NCBI RefSeq assembly: GCF_003201595.1
Contig: NZ_QJJS01000002.1
Location: 274,416 to 338,415 of the forward strand
Reading direction: 5' to 3'
Length of the DNA stretch: 64,000 nucleotides
Origin: Sphaerotilus hippei
Lineage (GTDB): Bacteria; Pseudomonadota; Gammaproteobacteria; Burkholderiales; Burkholderiaceae_C
The notes under the pieces are model-generated. The model saw only the letters and a program-made list of their open reading frames with translations, was not told the origin of the DNA and did no database searches. A program made the position numbers and the translations under genes. Positions 18,189 to 27,100 of this stretch are shown piece by piece (position 1 is the first letter of the stretch; every line of letters begins with the position of its first letter).

Positions 18189-19607
18189 TCAGCGCGAGGC
18201 GGAGTTCGGGGGCGAGGCGTTCCAGCCCCCGCCAGCCGCGCGGTACAGCGCGATCCAGGCGTCGAGCTCCTCGCGCTGCAGGCCGAGCACCGCCGCCTCG
18301 GCCGACAGCGCCTGGCGGCGGGCTTCCTCGACCTCGATCAGGTTGGCCGCACCCAGGCGCATGCGTTCCAGCGTGGTGGCGTGGAAGGCCCGCAGGCCTT
18401 CGGCGGCGAGCCGGCTGTCGGCCTCGCGGGCCTGCCGGGCGGTGATGCGCACCAGCGCCTGCTCGACCTCGCGCACCGCCGTGCGCAGGCGCAGCTCGTA
18501 GCCGGCGCGGGCCTCGTCGTAGCGGGCGCGGGCGGCGTCGACCTGCGCGACGCCACGTCCACCGTCCAGCAGCGGCAGGGTCAGCGTCGGGCCGAAGCCC
18601 CAGGTCATCGCGTCGCTGGTGTCGCCACCGAGGCGCACCAGGCCCAGACCCAGGCTGCCGTTGATCGTCAGGCGCGGCCAGCGCGCCGCCTCGGCCACGC
18701 CGACCTCGGCGGCGCTGGCCTGCAGCTCGCTTTCCGCGGCGGCGATGTCGGGCCGCTGGGCCAGCACGGCCGCCGGCAGCACGGGCAGGCCGAAGGGGGT
18801 GGCACCGGGCAGCTCGGCATGGCGCTCGGCCAGGCGCTGGCTCAGGTCGGTCTCGGGCAGCGTGGTCAGCAGCACCAGGGTCTTGATGCTCAGGTCGTTG
18901 AGGGCCCGCTGGGCGGTCACCCGCTCGCGGGCCTGCGCGGCCGAGGCGGCGGCCAGCCGGGCGTTGGCAGGCGATTCGAACCCCACTTCGGCGCGGCGCC
19001 GGGTCAGGTCCTCGAGCGTGCCCAGCGACTGGCTCTCCTGCTCCAGCAGGCGCAGCAACTGCTCGCCGTGGCGCAGCTCGACGTAGACGCCGGCCAGGTC
19101 GGCGGCCAGCGACACCCGCGCGTCATGCCAGCCGTATTCGGCCTGGTCGGCGCGGGCCCGGGCGGCGGTCTGGCGCTGGCGCACCGCGCCGAAGAGGTCG
19201 ACCTCCCAGGTGGCGTCCGCCCCGACGCTGGCCTGGGTCAGCGCGATGAAGCTGGTGCCGCTGTTGGAGGCCCGGCCGAGCTGCGCGCTGCCGTCCAGCC
19301 GCGGACCGGCTTCGGCCCGGGTGCTGCGCTGGGCGGCACGGGCCTGGCGCAGCCGGGCAAGGGTCTGGGCGATCGCGGGGTGCGCCGTCTGGGCCTGGGC
19401 GATCAGCAGCGGCAGCACCGGATCGTTCAGGCGCGCCCACCAGAGCGCCAGCTCGCCGGGGCTGCCCTGATGCGGCAGCGTCGCCTGCCAGCGCGAGGCC
19501 GGCGGCGGCGCAGGCTCGGGCAGCGGCGCCGGCGTCATCGCGCAGGCGCCCAGCAGTCCGGCGACGAGGGCCAGCACGATCCGGCGTGGCAGCGAGGGAG
19601 ATTCCAT
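18189..19607 (-). CDS. Outer-membrane efflux lipoprotein (NodT/OprM family)
   Basis: A 472-residue TolC-type outer-membrane factor. The signal peptide ends in a lipobox LLGAC, so it is a lipoprotein. The two OEP repeats are visible, with LWWARLNDPVLPLLIAQA and the DATWEVDLFGAVRQRQTAA segment typical of the NodT group in the first, and WGFGPTLTLPLLDGGR in the second. It completes the pump encoded just downstream on the same strand. The ATG giving MESPSLPRR was chosen; ATGs at 19615 and 19619 are nearby, and the latter is in frame and adds four residues. No clear ribosome binding site is seen for either. Confidence 0.9.
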   Translation of the reverse strand: MESPSLPRRIVLALVAGLLGACAMTPAPLPEPAPPPASRWQATLPHQGSPGELALWWARLNDPVLPLLIAQAQTAHPAIAQTLARLRQARAAQRSTRAEAGPRLDGSAQLGRASNSGTSFIALTQASVGADATWEVDLFGAVRQRQTAARARADQAEYGWHDARVSLAADLAGVYVELRHGEQLLRLLEQESQSLGTLEDLTRRRAEVGFESPANARLAAASAAQARERVTAQRALNDLSIKTLVLLTTLPETDLSQRLAERHAELPGATPFGLPVLPAAVLAQRPDIAAAESELQASAAEVGVAEAARWPRLTINGSLGLGLVRLGGDTSDAMTWGFGPTLTLPLLDGGRGVAQVDAARARYDEARAGYELRLRTAVREVEQALVRITARQAREADSRLAAEGLRAFHATTLERMRLGAANLIEVEEARRQALSAEAAVLGLQREELDAWIALYRAAGGGWNASPPNSASR

Positions 19608-19699
19608 GTGGGCATGCATCGAGTGCGCGCAGCTTAGCAACAAAGTCACCGCACGCCGGCGATCGATGCGGCCCGGTCGTGCCGTTCTGCCCGGCCATG

Positions 19700-19726
19700 A
19701 AAAAAGGGCCTGCATCGCAGGCCCTT
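19700..19726 (-). terminator. Rho-independent terminator after the TRAP permease genes
   Basis: A perfect ten-pair stem (AAGGGCCTGC and its complement) with a three-base loop is followed, on the minus strand, by a run of six T residues. It lies 37 bases after the large-permease stop codon. Confidence 0.85.
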
Positions 19727-19762
19727 CCAGGGCGTGACCGGGGTTGCCGGTCCGGTCCGCGA

Positions 19763-21502
19763 TCAGGGCTTGCTGCCCTCCTTGGGCAGGTCCTTGAAGG
19801 CGGCCATCGGATCCTCTTCCGCGGCCGAGGCCCCGGCTTCGCTGGCCGGTGCGTCCATGCCCAGCGTCGGATCGGCCACGGCGCCTTCCGGATCCTGCTG
19901 CGCCTCGATCTGCACGTTGTCGACGTTGATCGCCTCCTGCTTGCCCAGCCCGCCCGACACCAGGGCGGGGAAGGCGATGATCAGCGCGACCATGATGATC
20001 TGGATGATCACGAAGGGGACCGAGCCCCAGTAGATCTCGCCGGTGGTGACCTTGGCGGTCATCTTGCCGGTGACGCGGTCCTTGTAGTCCTTGGTCGGGG
20101 CGACGCTGCGCAGGTAGAACAGCGCGAAGCCGAAGGGCGGGTGCATGAAGGAGGTCTGCATGTTGACCGCCAGCAGCACGCCGAACCAGACCAGATCGAT
20201 GCCCAGCTTGTCGGCGACCGGGCCCAGCAGCGGCACGACGATGAAGCTCAGCTCGAAGAAGTCCAGGAAGAAGGCCAGCACGAAGATCAGGATGTTCACC
20301 ACGATCAGGAAGCCGACCTGGCCACCTGGCAGGCTGGTGAGCAGGTGCTCGACCCAGTGCGGCCCGTCCACGCCCTGGAAGGTCAGGCTGAAGACGGTCG
20401 AGCCGATCAGGATGAAGACCACGAAGCACGACAGCTTCATCGTCGAGTCCATGGCCTGGCGCATCAGGTTCATGCTCAGGCGCTGGCGGCTCACGGCCAT
20501 GATCAGCGCACCGACGGCACCCATCGCGCCGCCTTCGGTCGGCGTCGCGATGCCCAGGAAGATCGTGCCCAGCACCAGGAAGATCAGCGCCAGGGGCGGG
20601 ATCAGCACGAAGGTGACCCGCTCGGCCATCCTCGACAGCAGCTTCAGCCCCAGCGCCTTGTTGAGCACCGACAGCACGAAGGCCACGCCCACGCCCACGC
20701 ACATCGACACGACGATCAGCTCGTCGGTCGGCGTGCCTTCCGGACGGGTCTTGGCGAAGGTCACGGCCAGCGCGGTCGACAGCAAGGCCAGCAGGCCCAG
20801 CGAGGGCAGGCCGGAGTCGCCGTTGTCCTCGCGGATGGTGCGGGCTTCCTTGGGCAGCGCGGGCACCCAGGTCGGACGGAAGATGGCCACCAGCACGATG
20901 AAGCCGACGTACAGGCCCGTCAGCACGAAGCCGGGGATGAAGGCGCCCTTGTACAGGTCGCCCACGCTCTTGCCGAGCTGGTCGGCCATGATGATCAGCA
21001 CCAGCGACGGCGGGATGATCTGCGCGAGCGTGCCCGAGGCGGCGATCACGCCCGAGGCGATGCGGCGGTCGTAGCCGTAGCGCAGCATGATGGGCAGCGA
21101 GATCAGGCCCATCGAGATCACCGAGGCCGCCACCACGCCGGTGGTGGCCGCCAGCATCGCGCCCACGAAGATCACCGCGAAGGCCAGGCCGCCGCGGATC
21201 GGGCCGAACAGCTGGCCGATCGTGTCGAGCAGGTCCTCGGCCATGCCCGACCGTTCGAGGATCAGGCCCATGAAGGTGAAGAACGGGATGGCCAGCAGCG
21301 TGTCGTTCTGCATGATGCCGAAGATGCGCAGCGGCAGGGCCTGGATCAGCGCGGGGGGCAGCAGGCCCAGCTCGATGCCGAGAAAGCCGAAGGCCAGGCC
21401 GCAGGCACCCAGCGAGAAGGCCACCGAGTAGCCCATCAGCAGGAAGCACACCAGGCCCAGGAACATGATCGGGGCCATGTTGGCCGACAGGAACTCGATC
21501 AC
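19763..21502 (-). CDS. TRAP transporter large permease, DctM family
   Basis: A 579-residue polytopic inner-membrane protein of the TRAP large-subunit family, longer than the usual 430 residues because of an insert in the middle (about 200-270) and an acidic Ala/Glu-rich cytoplasmic tail. Family blocks include PFFTFMGLILERSGMAEDLL, GTLAQIIPPSLVLIIMADQLG and TPTEGGAMGAVGALI. The long form resembles TRAP permeases for mannitol, chloroaromatic or keto-acid substrates. The start is a GTG overlapping the stop of the small subunit (GTGA). No periplasmic DctP-type binding protein is encoded nearby. Confidence 0.9.
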   Translation of the reverse strand: MIEFLSANMAPIMFLGLVCFLLMGYSVAFSLGACGLAFGFLGIELGLLPPALIQALPLRIFGIMQNDTLLAIPFFTFMGLILERSGMAEDLLDTIGQLFGPIRGGLAFAVIFVGAMLAATTGVVAASVISMGLISLPIMLRYGYDRRIASGVIAASGTLAQIIPPSLVLIIMADQLGKSVGDLYKGAFIPGFVLTGLYVGFIVLVAIFRPTWVPALPKEARTIREDNGDSGLPSLGLLALLSTALAVTFAKTRPEGTPTDELIVVSMCVGVGVAFVLSVLNKALGLKLLSRMAERVTFVLIPPLALIFLVLGTIFLGIATPTEGGAMGAVGALIMAVSRQRLSMNLMRQAMDSTMKLSCFVVFILIGSTVFSLTFQGVDGPHWVEHLLTSLPGGQVGFLIVVNILIFVLAFFLDFFELSFIVVPLLGPVADKLGIDLVWFGVLLAVNMQTSFMHPPFGFALFYLRSVAPTKDYKDRVTGKMTAKVTTGEIYWGSVPFVIIQIIMVALIIAFPALVSGGLGKQEAINVDNVQIEAQQDPEGAVADPTLGMDAPASEAGASAAEEDPMAAFKDLPKEGSKP

Positions 21503-22101
21503 AGTGCTGCTCCCTTCTTCTTCTGTTCAGCCGCGAGGATGGCCTCGGCCAGTTCTTCCTCGGCGGTCTTGGCGACCTTCTTCTCGGTCGGATCCTCGAC
21601 CAGGCCCTTCAGGAAGGCCACCCGCTTGATCAGCTCCGACAGGCCCTGCAGGCCCAGCAGCGCAAAGCCCGCGGGCACCAGCGCGAACACCGGCCAGCGG
21701 ATCAGGCCGCCGGCGTTGGAGGACATCTCCTGGGTCACGTAGGCCTGGATGACCAGCGGCGCGACCAGGTCGACGACGACGATCACCAGCGGGAACAGGA
21801 AGCAGACGATGCCGAAGATCTCGATCTTGATCTGCACGGGCTTGCTGAAGCGGCTGAGCACGACGTCGATGCGCACATGCTCCTGGCGCAGCATCGTGTA
21901 GCCCGCGCCGAGCAGGAACACCGCGGCGAACAGGTACCACTGGATTTCGAGAAAGGCGTTCGAGCTGGTGTTGAAGACCTTGCGCACCACCGCGTTGAGC
22001 GCGGAGATGACGACGGCGGCCAGCACCAGCCAGGACACCGACTTGCCGACACGCTCGTTGAGCGCATCGATCCATCGGGACAATTGCAGCAGGGCAGTCA
22101 A
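21499..22101 (-). CDS. TRAP transporter small permease, DctQ family
   Basis: A 200-residue four-span protein, with SVSWLVLAAVVISALNAVVRKVF, then the WYLFAAVFLLGAGYTMLRQEHVRIDVV block that is diagnostic for DctQ proteins. The C-terminus is charged and cytoplasmic. The start is inferred to be a TTG with a GGAGG site a few bases upstream, placed about 20 residues before the first span as usual; codons further upstream are open but give an untypical proline/arginine-rich leader. It is coupled to the large permease. The two-component genes lie directly upstream on the same strand, suggesting they regulate this transporter. Confidence 0.85.
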   Translation of the reverse strand: MTALLQLSRWIDALNERVGKSVSWLVLAAVVISALNAVVRKVFNTSSNAFLEIQWYLFAAVFLLGAGYTMLRQEHVRIDVVLSRFSKPVQIKIEIFGIVCFLFPLVIVVVDLVAPLVIQAYVTQEMSSNAGGLIRWPVFALVPAGFALLGLQGLSELIKRVAFLKGLVEDPTEKKVAKTAEEELAEAILAAEQKKKGAAL

Positions 22102-22319
22102 GGAGAGCCTCCGGGGGGGAAGTACGGGAAACGGACGGAAACGGACGCAATCGGGCGCGTGGCGGGGGTGGCGTTGCAGGCCGAACGGCCCCGACGCTGG
22201 GCTCACATGACACCTGAAAAGCCCTGCCGATCCCATCGGGTGTTTCGACTACGCGGCACTACGCAGGGGCGGCGGCGTGCTGCGCGCGTGTCATTCCGGG
22301 GCCGTGCGGCCCGGCGTGT

Positions 22320-22973
22320 TCAGGCGTCGTGCGGGGCGCTGGTCGGCGTGGCGGCAGGATCACCCGGCGAGCCCGAGCGCTGCACCGCGTAGCGGATCAG
22401 CTCGGCCTGGCCGCAGATCTTGAGCTTGCGGCGGATGTTCTGGCGATGGGTCTCGACCGTGCGCACGCTGAGGTCGAACTGGGCGGCGATCTGCTTGCTC
22501 GACAGGCCGCGGCCCAGGCAGGCGAGGATGTCGCATTCCCGCTCGGACAGCAGCGGCCGGGGTTCTTCGCTGCGCCGCGTGGCGCGGGCGAGGGCGGCGC
22601 TGAGGTAGTGCCCGCCGGCGGCGATGGTCTCGATCGCCGCGAGGATGTCGGCCGAGGGCGCGTCCTTGAGCACGTAGCCGCGCGCGCCGGCCTGGCGGGA
22701 CTGGTGCACGTACTCCGGGTTGTCGTACATGCTGAGCATCAGCACCGCCAGCTTCGGGTGGGCGGCGGTCAGCTCGCCGGTCAGCGTGATGCCGCTGTCG
22801 TTGCGGATGTTCACGTCCATCAGCACCAGGTCAGGCGCCAGCGCCTCGACCTGCTGGCGGGCCTGCTCGGCATCGGCGGCCTCGCCGACGACCTCCAGAT
22901 CGGCCTGGGCCGCCAGCACGGCCCGGATGCCCTCGCGCACCAGGGCGTGGTCGTCGACGATGAGGATGCGCAT
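22320..22973 (-). CDS. NarL/FixJ-type response regulator
   Basis: A 217-residue regulator with a receiver (ILIVDDHALVREGIRAVL, phosphoacceptor aspartate in LVLMDVNIRNDSG, lysine in GYVLKDAP) and a LuxR-type helix-turn-helix (LLSERECDILACLGRGLSSKQIAAQFDLSVRTVETHRQNI). It is encoded 31 bases after its cognate Cache-domain kinase and upstream of the TRAP permease genes, which are its likely target. The region between it and dctQ (about 218 bases) would hold the regulated promoter, but no clear operator was recognised there. Confidence 0.9.
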   Translation of the reverse strand: MRILIVDDHALVREGIRAVLAAQADLEVVGEAADAEQARQQVEALAPDLVLMDVNIRNDSGITLTGELTAAHPKLAVLMLSMYDNPEYVHQSRQAGARGYVLKDAPSADILAAIETIAAGGHYLSAALARATRRSEEPRPLLSERECDILACLGRGLSSKQIAAQFDLSVRTVETHRQNIRRKLKICGQAELIRYAVQRSGSPGDPAATPTSAPHDA

Positions 22974-23004
22974 GGGATGGGGTTCCGGCAGGGAGGGGAG
23001 GGGT

Positions 23005-24441
23005 TCAGCCCTGGTGCCGCAGCGCGCTGGCGGGCACCTCGGCGATGACGCGGGTGGCGCCCGGGCGGGAGCGGATGTGCAGGCGGCCGCCGACGGACTC
23101 GAGCCGCTCGTGCATGTTGCGCAGGCCGATGCCCCGGTGCGGGTCGCGGCGCACGGCCGCGACGTCGAAGCCCGCGCCGTCGTCGAGCACCGTCAGCCGC
23201 ACGCCATGGGGCAGGTAGATCAGGCGCACGTCGACGCGGGTGGCGCCGGCGTGTTTCTCGATGTTGGTCAGCGCTTCCTGGGTGACGCGGAACAGCGTGG
23301 TCTTGACCGCCTCGGGCAGCTCGTCCGGCGAGCCACGGCGCCTCAGGAAGAAGGCCAGGTCGGCGTGTTCGGCGAACTCCTCGCCCATCTGCTTGAGCGC
23401 GCTGGGCAGGCCCAGGGTGTCGAGCAGCGCCGGGCGCAGCCGGTGCGAGATGTTGCGCACCTCGGCCAGCGCCTCGTCGATGCGCAGGCGGGCGCGGCCC
23501 AGCGTGTCGGGCACGGGCTGGCCCTGGCGCTGCAGCAGGCTGATGCCGCTGTCCATCAGCAGCTTGATCGACACCAGCGTCTGGCTGGTGCTGTCGTGCA
23601 GCTCGCGCGACAGGTGGGCCCGTTCGGTCTCCTGCGAGCGCACCACCTGCCGGGCCATCAGCCGCAGCTGCGCGTCGGCGGCGCGGTATTCGCTCAGGTT
23701 CAGCGCCAGCGCGCTGCCCCCGACCAGCACCACGGCCAGCAGCGCGATGCCGGCGATCCAGCCCATCGTCACGCGGATGTTGCTGCCGCCCTGGTGCTCG
23801 AGCTGGTCGAGCGTGGCCTGGATGTCGTCGAGGTAGAGGCCGGTGCCGACCATCCAGCCCCAGCGTTCCAGGCCGACGACGTAGCCGAGCTTGGGGGCGG
23901 CCAGGCGGGTCGACGGCTTGTTCCAGACGTAGCGGTAGTAGCCCTTGCCCTCGCGGGCCCGGGCGACCAGGGCCTGAACGACCGGCAGGCCGTTGCGGTC
24001 GCGCACCTCCCAGAGGTTGCGCCCGACCAGCTCGGGCTGCGGCGGCAGCACGATGCAGCGCCCGCTGTAGTCGTAGGTGAAGAAGTAGCCGTCACCGCTG
24101 CTGTAGCGCAGCGAGTTCAGGATGCGGATGGCCTCGGCCTTGGCGGCGTCGTCGTCGCGGCCCGACTCGTAGATCGGGCCGATCATGCTCATCGCCAGGT
24201 CGACGTAGCCGCGCAGCTCGGCCTCCTTGCTGGCCAGGTAGGCCGACTCCACCAGGGCCCGCTCCTGGCTGGACAGGTCCTGCGCCTGGAAGCGCACGGC
24301 CAGCGCGATCACCAGCACCGAGACCAGCAGCGGCAGCACCGCCAGCAGCAGGATCTTCTTGCGCAGGCGCGGCGTGGCGGCGGTGGCCGGATCGGCCGGC
24401 GGCTCCCGCTGCGGCGGCGGCTCGGGCACGGCGTGTTCCAT
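23005..24441 (-). CDS. Cache-domain sensor histidine kinase
   Basis: A 478-residue membrane kinase. After a proline-rich cytoplasmic N-terminus come a first span (KILLLAVLPLLVSVLVIALAV), a periplasmic single-Cache domain (GDGYFFTYDYSGRCIVLPP, GRNLWEVRDRNG, KLGYVVGLERWGWMVGTGLYLDD), a second span, and a HisKA_3 domain (SRELHDSTSQTLVSIKLL) with a HATPase end (LTVLDDGAGFD, RGIGLRNMHERL). Cache domains of this kind bind small carboxylates or amines, consistent with control of the adjacent TRAP carboxylate transporter. The cognate response regulator gene follows directly. Confidence 0.9.
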   Translation of the reverse strand: MEHAVPEPPPQREPPADPATAATPRLRKKILLLAVLPLLVSVLVIALAVRFQAQDLSSQERALVESAYLASKEAELRGYVDLAMSMIGPIYESGRDDDAAKAEAIRILNSLRYSSGDGYFFTYDYSGRCIVLPPQPELVGRNLWEVRDRNGLPVVQALVARAREGKGYYRYVWNKPSTRLAAPKLGYVVGLERWGWMVGTGLYLDDIQATLDQLEHQGGSNIRVTMGWIAGIALLAVVLVGGSALALNLSEYRAADAQLRLMARQVVRSQETERAHLSRELHDSTSQTLVSIKLLMDSGISLLQRQGQPVPDTLGRARLRIDEALAEVRNISHRLRPALLDTLGLPSALKQMGEEFAEHADLAFFLRRRGSPDELPEAVKTTLFRVTQEALTNIEKHAGATRVDVRLIYLPHGVRLTVLDDGAGFDVAAVRRDPHRGIGLRNMHERLESVGGRLHIRSRPGATRVIAEVPASALRHQG

Positions 24442-24465
24442 GCGGTGCCCGGCGCCGGTCCGCTC

Positions 24466-24813
24466 TCAGGCCTGCGAGGCCGCGACGAACAGCCGGGTCG
24501 AGCGGGCGCCGCTGCGGCAGAAGGCCAGCAGCGGGCGGGGCAGCTCGGCCAGCAGGCGGGCGAACTGCTCGATCTCCTGCGGGCTCTGGTAGGCGCCCGC
24601 GACCGGCAGGTGTGCGTACTGCAGGCCCGCGGCCCGCGCGGCGGTCTCGATCTCGGCGCTGGTCGGCTGGCTCGGGCCGCCCTCGAAGTCGGGCCGGTTG
24701 TTGATCACGCTGCGAAAGCCCGCCGCCGCGACCTCGGCCATGGCCGACGGTTCGAGCTGGGGGGCGACGCAGACGTCGGGCGCGATGGCTTGCAGGGGCA
24801 GGGAGGTGCTCAT
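24466..24813 (-). CDS. DUF442 / TIGR01244 family phosphatase-like protein
   Basis: A 115-residue protein with a phosphatase-type signature FCRSGARST (C-x5-R loop) near the C-terminus and the SVINNRPDFEGGPSQP segment typical of the TIGR01244 / beta-lactamase-hydrolase-like N-domain family. Related stand-alone proteins are called sulfur transferases or tyrosine-phosphatase-like, but the true substrate is not known. It stands between the sensor kinase and yqeY with ordinary gaps. Length is normal for the single-domain form. Confidence 0.82.
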   Translation of the reverse strand: MSTSLPLQAIAPDVCVAPQLEPSAMAEVAAAGFRSVINNRPDFEGGPSQPTSAEIETAARAAGLQYAHLPVAGAYQSPQEIEQFARLLAELPRPLLAFCRSGARSTRLFVAASQA

Positions 24814-24881
24814 GGTCGGGGGCGGGCAGGACCGCGTTGGGTGGTGGCAGCGGCGGGAACGCTCCCGCCGCAGTGCGCAGC

Positions 24882-25334
24882 TTACTGCGCCGGCGCCAGG
24901 GCCCGCTTGACCGCGGCCGACACCAGCCCCAGGTCGGCGTTGCCGGCCAGGCGCTGCTTGGCCGCCCCCATGACCCGGCCCATGTCGCCCGGGCCCTTGG
25001 CGCCGAGTTCGGCGACCAGCGCGGTGACGGCGGCCTGGACCTCCTCCTCGGACAGGCGGGCGGGCAGGTAGACCTCCAGCACGGCCAGCTCGGCGCTTTC
25101 CTTGGCGACCAGGTCGTCGCGGCCGGCCTGGGTGAACTGGGTGATCGAGTCCTTGCGCTGCTTGATCAGCTTGTCGACGATGGCGATCACGGCCGCGTCG
25201 TCCAGCGTGATGCGCTCGTCGACTTCCTTCTGCTTCATCGCGGCCAGCAGCAGGCGGATCGCGCCCAGGCGCTCGGCGTCCTTGGCGCGCATGGCGGCCT
25301 TCATGTCTTCGGTGATGCGTTCCTTGAGGCTCAT
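24882..25334 (-). CDS. GatB/YqeY domain protein
   Basis: A 150-residue member of the YqeY family, homologous to the tail domain of the GatB amidotransferase subunit. The N-terminus MSLKERITEDMKAAMRAKD, the LLLAAMKQKEVDER segment and the C-terminal GDMGRVMGAAKQRLAG motif are all typical. The family is thought to act on tRNA or RNA-linked processes, but its biochemical role is unproven. It lies directly downstream of rpsU, the usual place in proteobacteria, with a hairpin between the two genes that may let rpsU be expressed at higher level. Confidence 0.9.
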   Translation of the reverse strand: MSLKERITEDMKAAMRAKDAERLGAIRLLLAAMKQKEVDERITLDDAAVIAIVDKLIKQRKDSITQFTQAGRDDLVAKESAELAVLEVYLPARLSEEEVQAAVTALVAELGAKGPGDMGRVMGAAKQRLAGNADLGLVSAAVKRALAPAQ

Positions 25335-25387
25335 GGCGGGTCCTTCCGGGGGGGGGGTGAGAAGTGCGCAGGCACTGCGCAAACGCA

Positions 25388-25420
25388 AGAAGCCCGCAAC
25401 GGCGTCCCGTGCGGGCTTCT
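25388..25420 (-). terminator. Hairpin between rpsU and yqeY
   Basis: An eleven-pair stem (AGAAGCCCGCA and its complement) with an eleven-base GC-rich loop lies between the rpsU stop and yqeY. On the minus strand it is followed only by a broken T tract (TTCTTGC...TTT), so it is probably a weak terminator or attenuator rather than a full stop. Confidence 0.6.
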
Positions 25421-25452
25421 GCAGACAGCCGGCGCTCGCGCCGACCTTCCGA

Positions 25453-25665
25453 TCAGTACAGCTTCTTGGGCAGCTGCATCGAGCGAACGCGCTTGTAATG
25501 GCGCTTCACCGCTGCGGCCTTCTTGCGCTTGCGCTCGGCCGTGGGCTTCTCATAGAACTCACGGGCGCGCAGGTCGGTCAGCAGACCCAGCTTTTCGATC
25601 GTGCGCTTGAAGCGGCGCAGGGCCACGTCGAACGGCTCGTTTTCCTTGACACGGATGGTCGTCAT
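25453..25665 (-). CDS. rpsU: 30S ribosomal protein S21
   Basis: A 70-residue, strongly basic protein matching bS21 over its whole length: [20 protein letters not shown], then [21 protein letters not shown]. It sits in the 30S subunit near the anti-Shine-Dalgarno end of 16S rRNA and helps initiation. Start and stop are unambiguous. It is followed by yqeY and preceded by a possible promoter about 150 bases upstream. Confidence 0.98.
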
Positions 25666-25810
25666 GAACGGGAAAATCCTTCAGTTGATCCTGTCGGTGG
25701 CTGGCGCAGGGCGAAACCCTTATATGAACCAGGTGCTTGAACCATGGGTTCGAGACATTTCCATGGGTTCGCGACAACTCGACAGGCAATTTTTGCCAGC
25801 AAAGCCTAGG

Positions 25811-25816
25811 ATTATA
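25811..25816 (-). promoter_or_regulatory. Possible -10 box of the rpsU promoter
   Basis: On the minus strand this reads TATAAT, a perfect sigma-70 -10 box, in an AT-rich patch about 145 bases before the rpsU start. No good -35 box is found at 16-18 bases, so the assignment rests on the -10 and the position alone. Confidence 0.4.
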
Positions 25817-25847
25817 AGCACAGCAGGATTTTCTGCACGTGCTTTTT
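25817..25847. terminator. Terminator-like hairpin after the BaiN-type gene
   Basis: Arms AGCAC and GCAG pair with CTGC and GTGCT around a GATTTT loop, directly downstream of the flavoprotein stop codon on the minus strand. The plus-strand side ends in five T residues; on the minus strand the hairpin runs straight into the TATAAT box proposed for rpsU, so it may separate the two transcripts. Confidence 0.45.
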
Positions 25848-27052
25848 CAATCCGATGCTTTCAGGGCCCGGGCGCAGGCCGCCGCGCTGGCCCAGGCCCA
25901 CTGGAAGTTGTAGCCCCCGAGCCAGCCGGTGACGTCGACGACCTCGCCGATGAAGTACAGGCCCGGCTGCTGCTGGCTCTCCATGGTCTGCGAGCTGAGC
26001 TGGCGGGTGTCGACCCCGCCGGCCATGACCTCGGCCTTCTTCCAGCCTTCGGTTCCGGCCGGCACCAGCGACCACTGCTGCAGGCGCTGGCCCAGCGTCT
26101 GCAGGTCCTTGTCGCGGCAGTCGGGCATCGGGCGCTGGGCCGGCAGGCCCTGCTGGGCCAGCCAGGTGTCGGCCAGCCGGGTCGGCAGCAGCTGCGCCAG
26201 CTCGTTGCCCAGCTGCCGTCTGGAGCCCAGCTTGGCCTGCGTCAGCAGCGCCGCGACATCCTGCCCGGGGGCGAGGTCGATGCGGATCGGCTGGCCGGGC
26301 TGCCAGTAGCTCGAGATCTGCAGCACGCCCGGCCCGCTCAGGCCGCGGTGGGTGAACAGCAGGTCCTCGAGGAAGTCGCCGCCGCCCCGGCCCTTGCCGG
26401 TGCTGATGCGCACCGGCAGCGCCAGCCCCGACAGCGTCACGAAGGGCGCCCACTGCGAGGCGTCGAAGGTCAGCGGCACCAGGGCCGGCCGGGGCGTGAC
26501 CAGGCGGTGGCCGAACTGCTCGGCCAGGCGCAGGCCGAAGTCGGTGGCGCCGATCTGCGGGATCGGCAGGCCGCCGGTGGCGACCACGACCTGGGGGGCG
26601 TTCACCACGCCCTGCGCGGTGTCGAGCTCGTAGCCGCCGCTGCCGTGGCGCACCTGCCGCACGCCGCAGCCATGGCGGCGCACCACGCCGCCGGCGTCAC
26701 ATTCGGCCAGCAGCATCGTGATCACGTCCTCGCTGCTGCGGTCGCAGAAGAGCTGGCCGCGGTGCTTCTCGTGGAAGTCGATGCCGTGGCGCTGCATCAG
26801 CGTGATGAAGTCCGCCGGGGTGTAGCGCGCCAGCGCCGAGCGGCAGTAGTGCGGGTTGTCCGACAGGAACTGCACGGGCGTGGCGTCGCGGTTGGTGAAG
26901 TTGCAGCGTCCGCCCCCGGAGATGCGGATCTTCTCGGCCACCTTGGTGGCGTGGTCCAGCAGCAGGACCTTCAGTCCGCGCTGGCCGGCCATGCCGGCGC
27001 AGAACAGGCCGGCAGCGCCGGCACCGATGATGACGGCGTCAAATGATTCCAT
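25847..27052 (-). CDS. BaiN/HI0933-type NAD(P)/FAD-dependent oxidoreductase
   Basis: A 401-residue flavoprotein. The N-terminal dinucleotide fold is DAVIIGAGAAGLFCAGMAGQRG, followed by the family block KIRISGGGRCNFTNRD. Later motifs VVVATGGLPIPQIGATDFG and the C-terminal GEVVDVTGWLGGYNFQWAWASA are characteristic of the HI0933/YhiN (BaiN-like) family. The flavin-dependent reaction is not established for most members. It is full length and stands alone between rpsU and the alcohol-oxidation genes, with no evident functional link to either. Confidence 0.9.
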   Translation of the reverse strand: MESFDAVIIGAGAAGLFCAGMAGQRGLKVLLLDHATKVAEKIRISGGGRCNFTNRDATPVQFLSDNPHYCRSALARYTPADFITLMQRHGIDFHEKHRGQLFCDRSSEDVITMLLAECDAGGVVRRHGCGVRQVRHGSGGYELDTAQGVVNAPQVVVATGGLPIPQIGATDFGLRLAEQFGHRLVTPRPALVPLTFDASQWAPFVTLSGLALPVRISTGKGRGGGDFLEDLLFTHRGLSGPGVLQISSYWQPGQPIRIDLAPGQDVAALLTQAKLGSRRQLGNELAQLLPTRLADTWLAQQGLPAQRPMPDCRDKDLQTLGQRLQQWSLVPAGTEGWKKAEVMAGGVDTRQLSSQTMESQQQPGLYFIGEVVDVTGWLGGYNFQWAWASAAACARALKASD

Positions 27053-27100
27053 CGCCGGATTATCGGCGGCCGCGGGCGGCGCCCGCCGTGCCGGCCATGA

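Noticed and set aside
24466-24813. DUF442 protein as a sulfide-detoxification enzyme
   Set aside because: The C-x5-R loop fits, but no persulfide dioxygenase or sulfur regulator gene is near, so the function was left open.
8746-25420. GC-rich hairpins as possible dispersed repeat elements
   Set aside because: The hairpins at 8746, 19700, 25388 and 62855 differ in sequence and lie at gene ends, so they are terminators rather than copies of one repeat.
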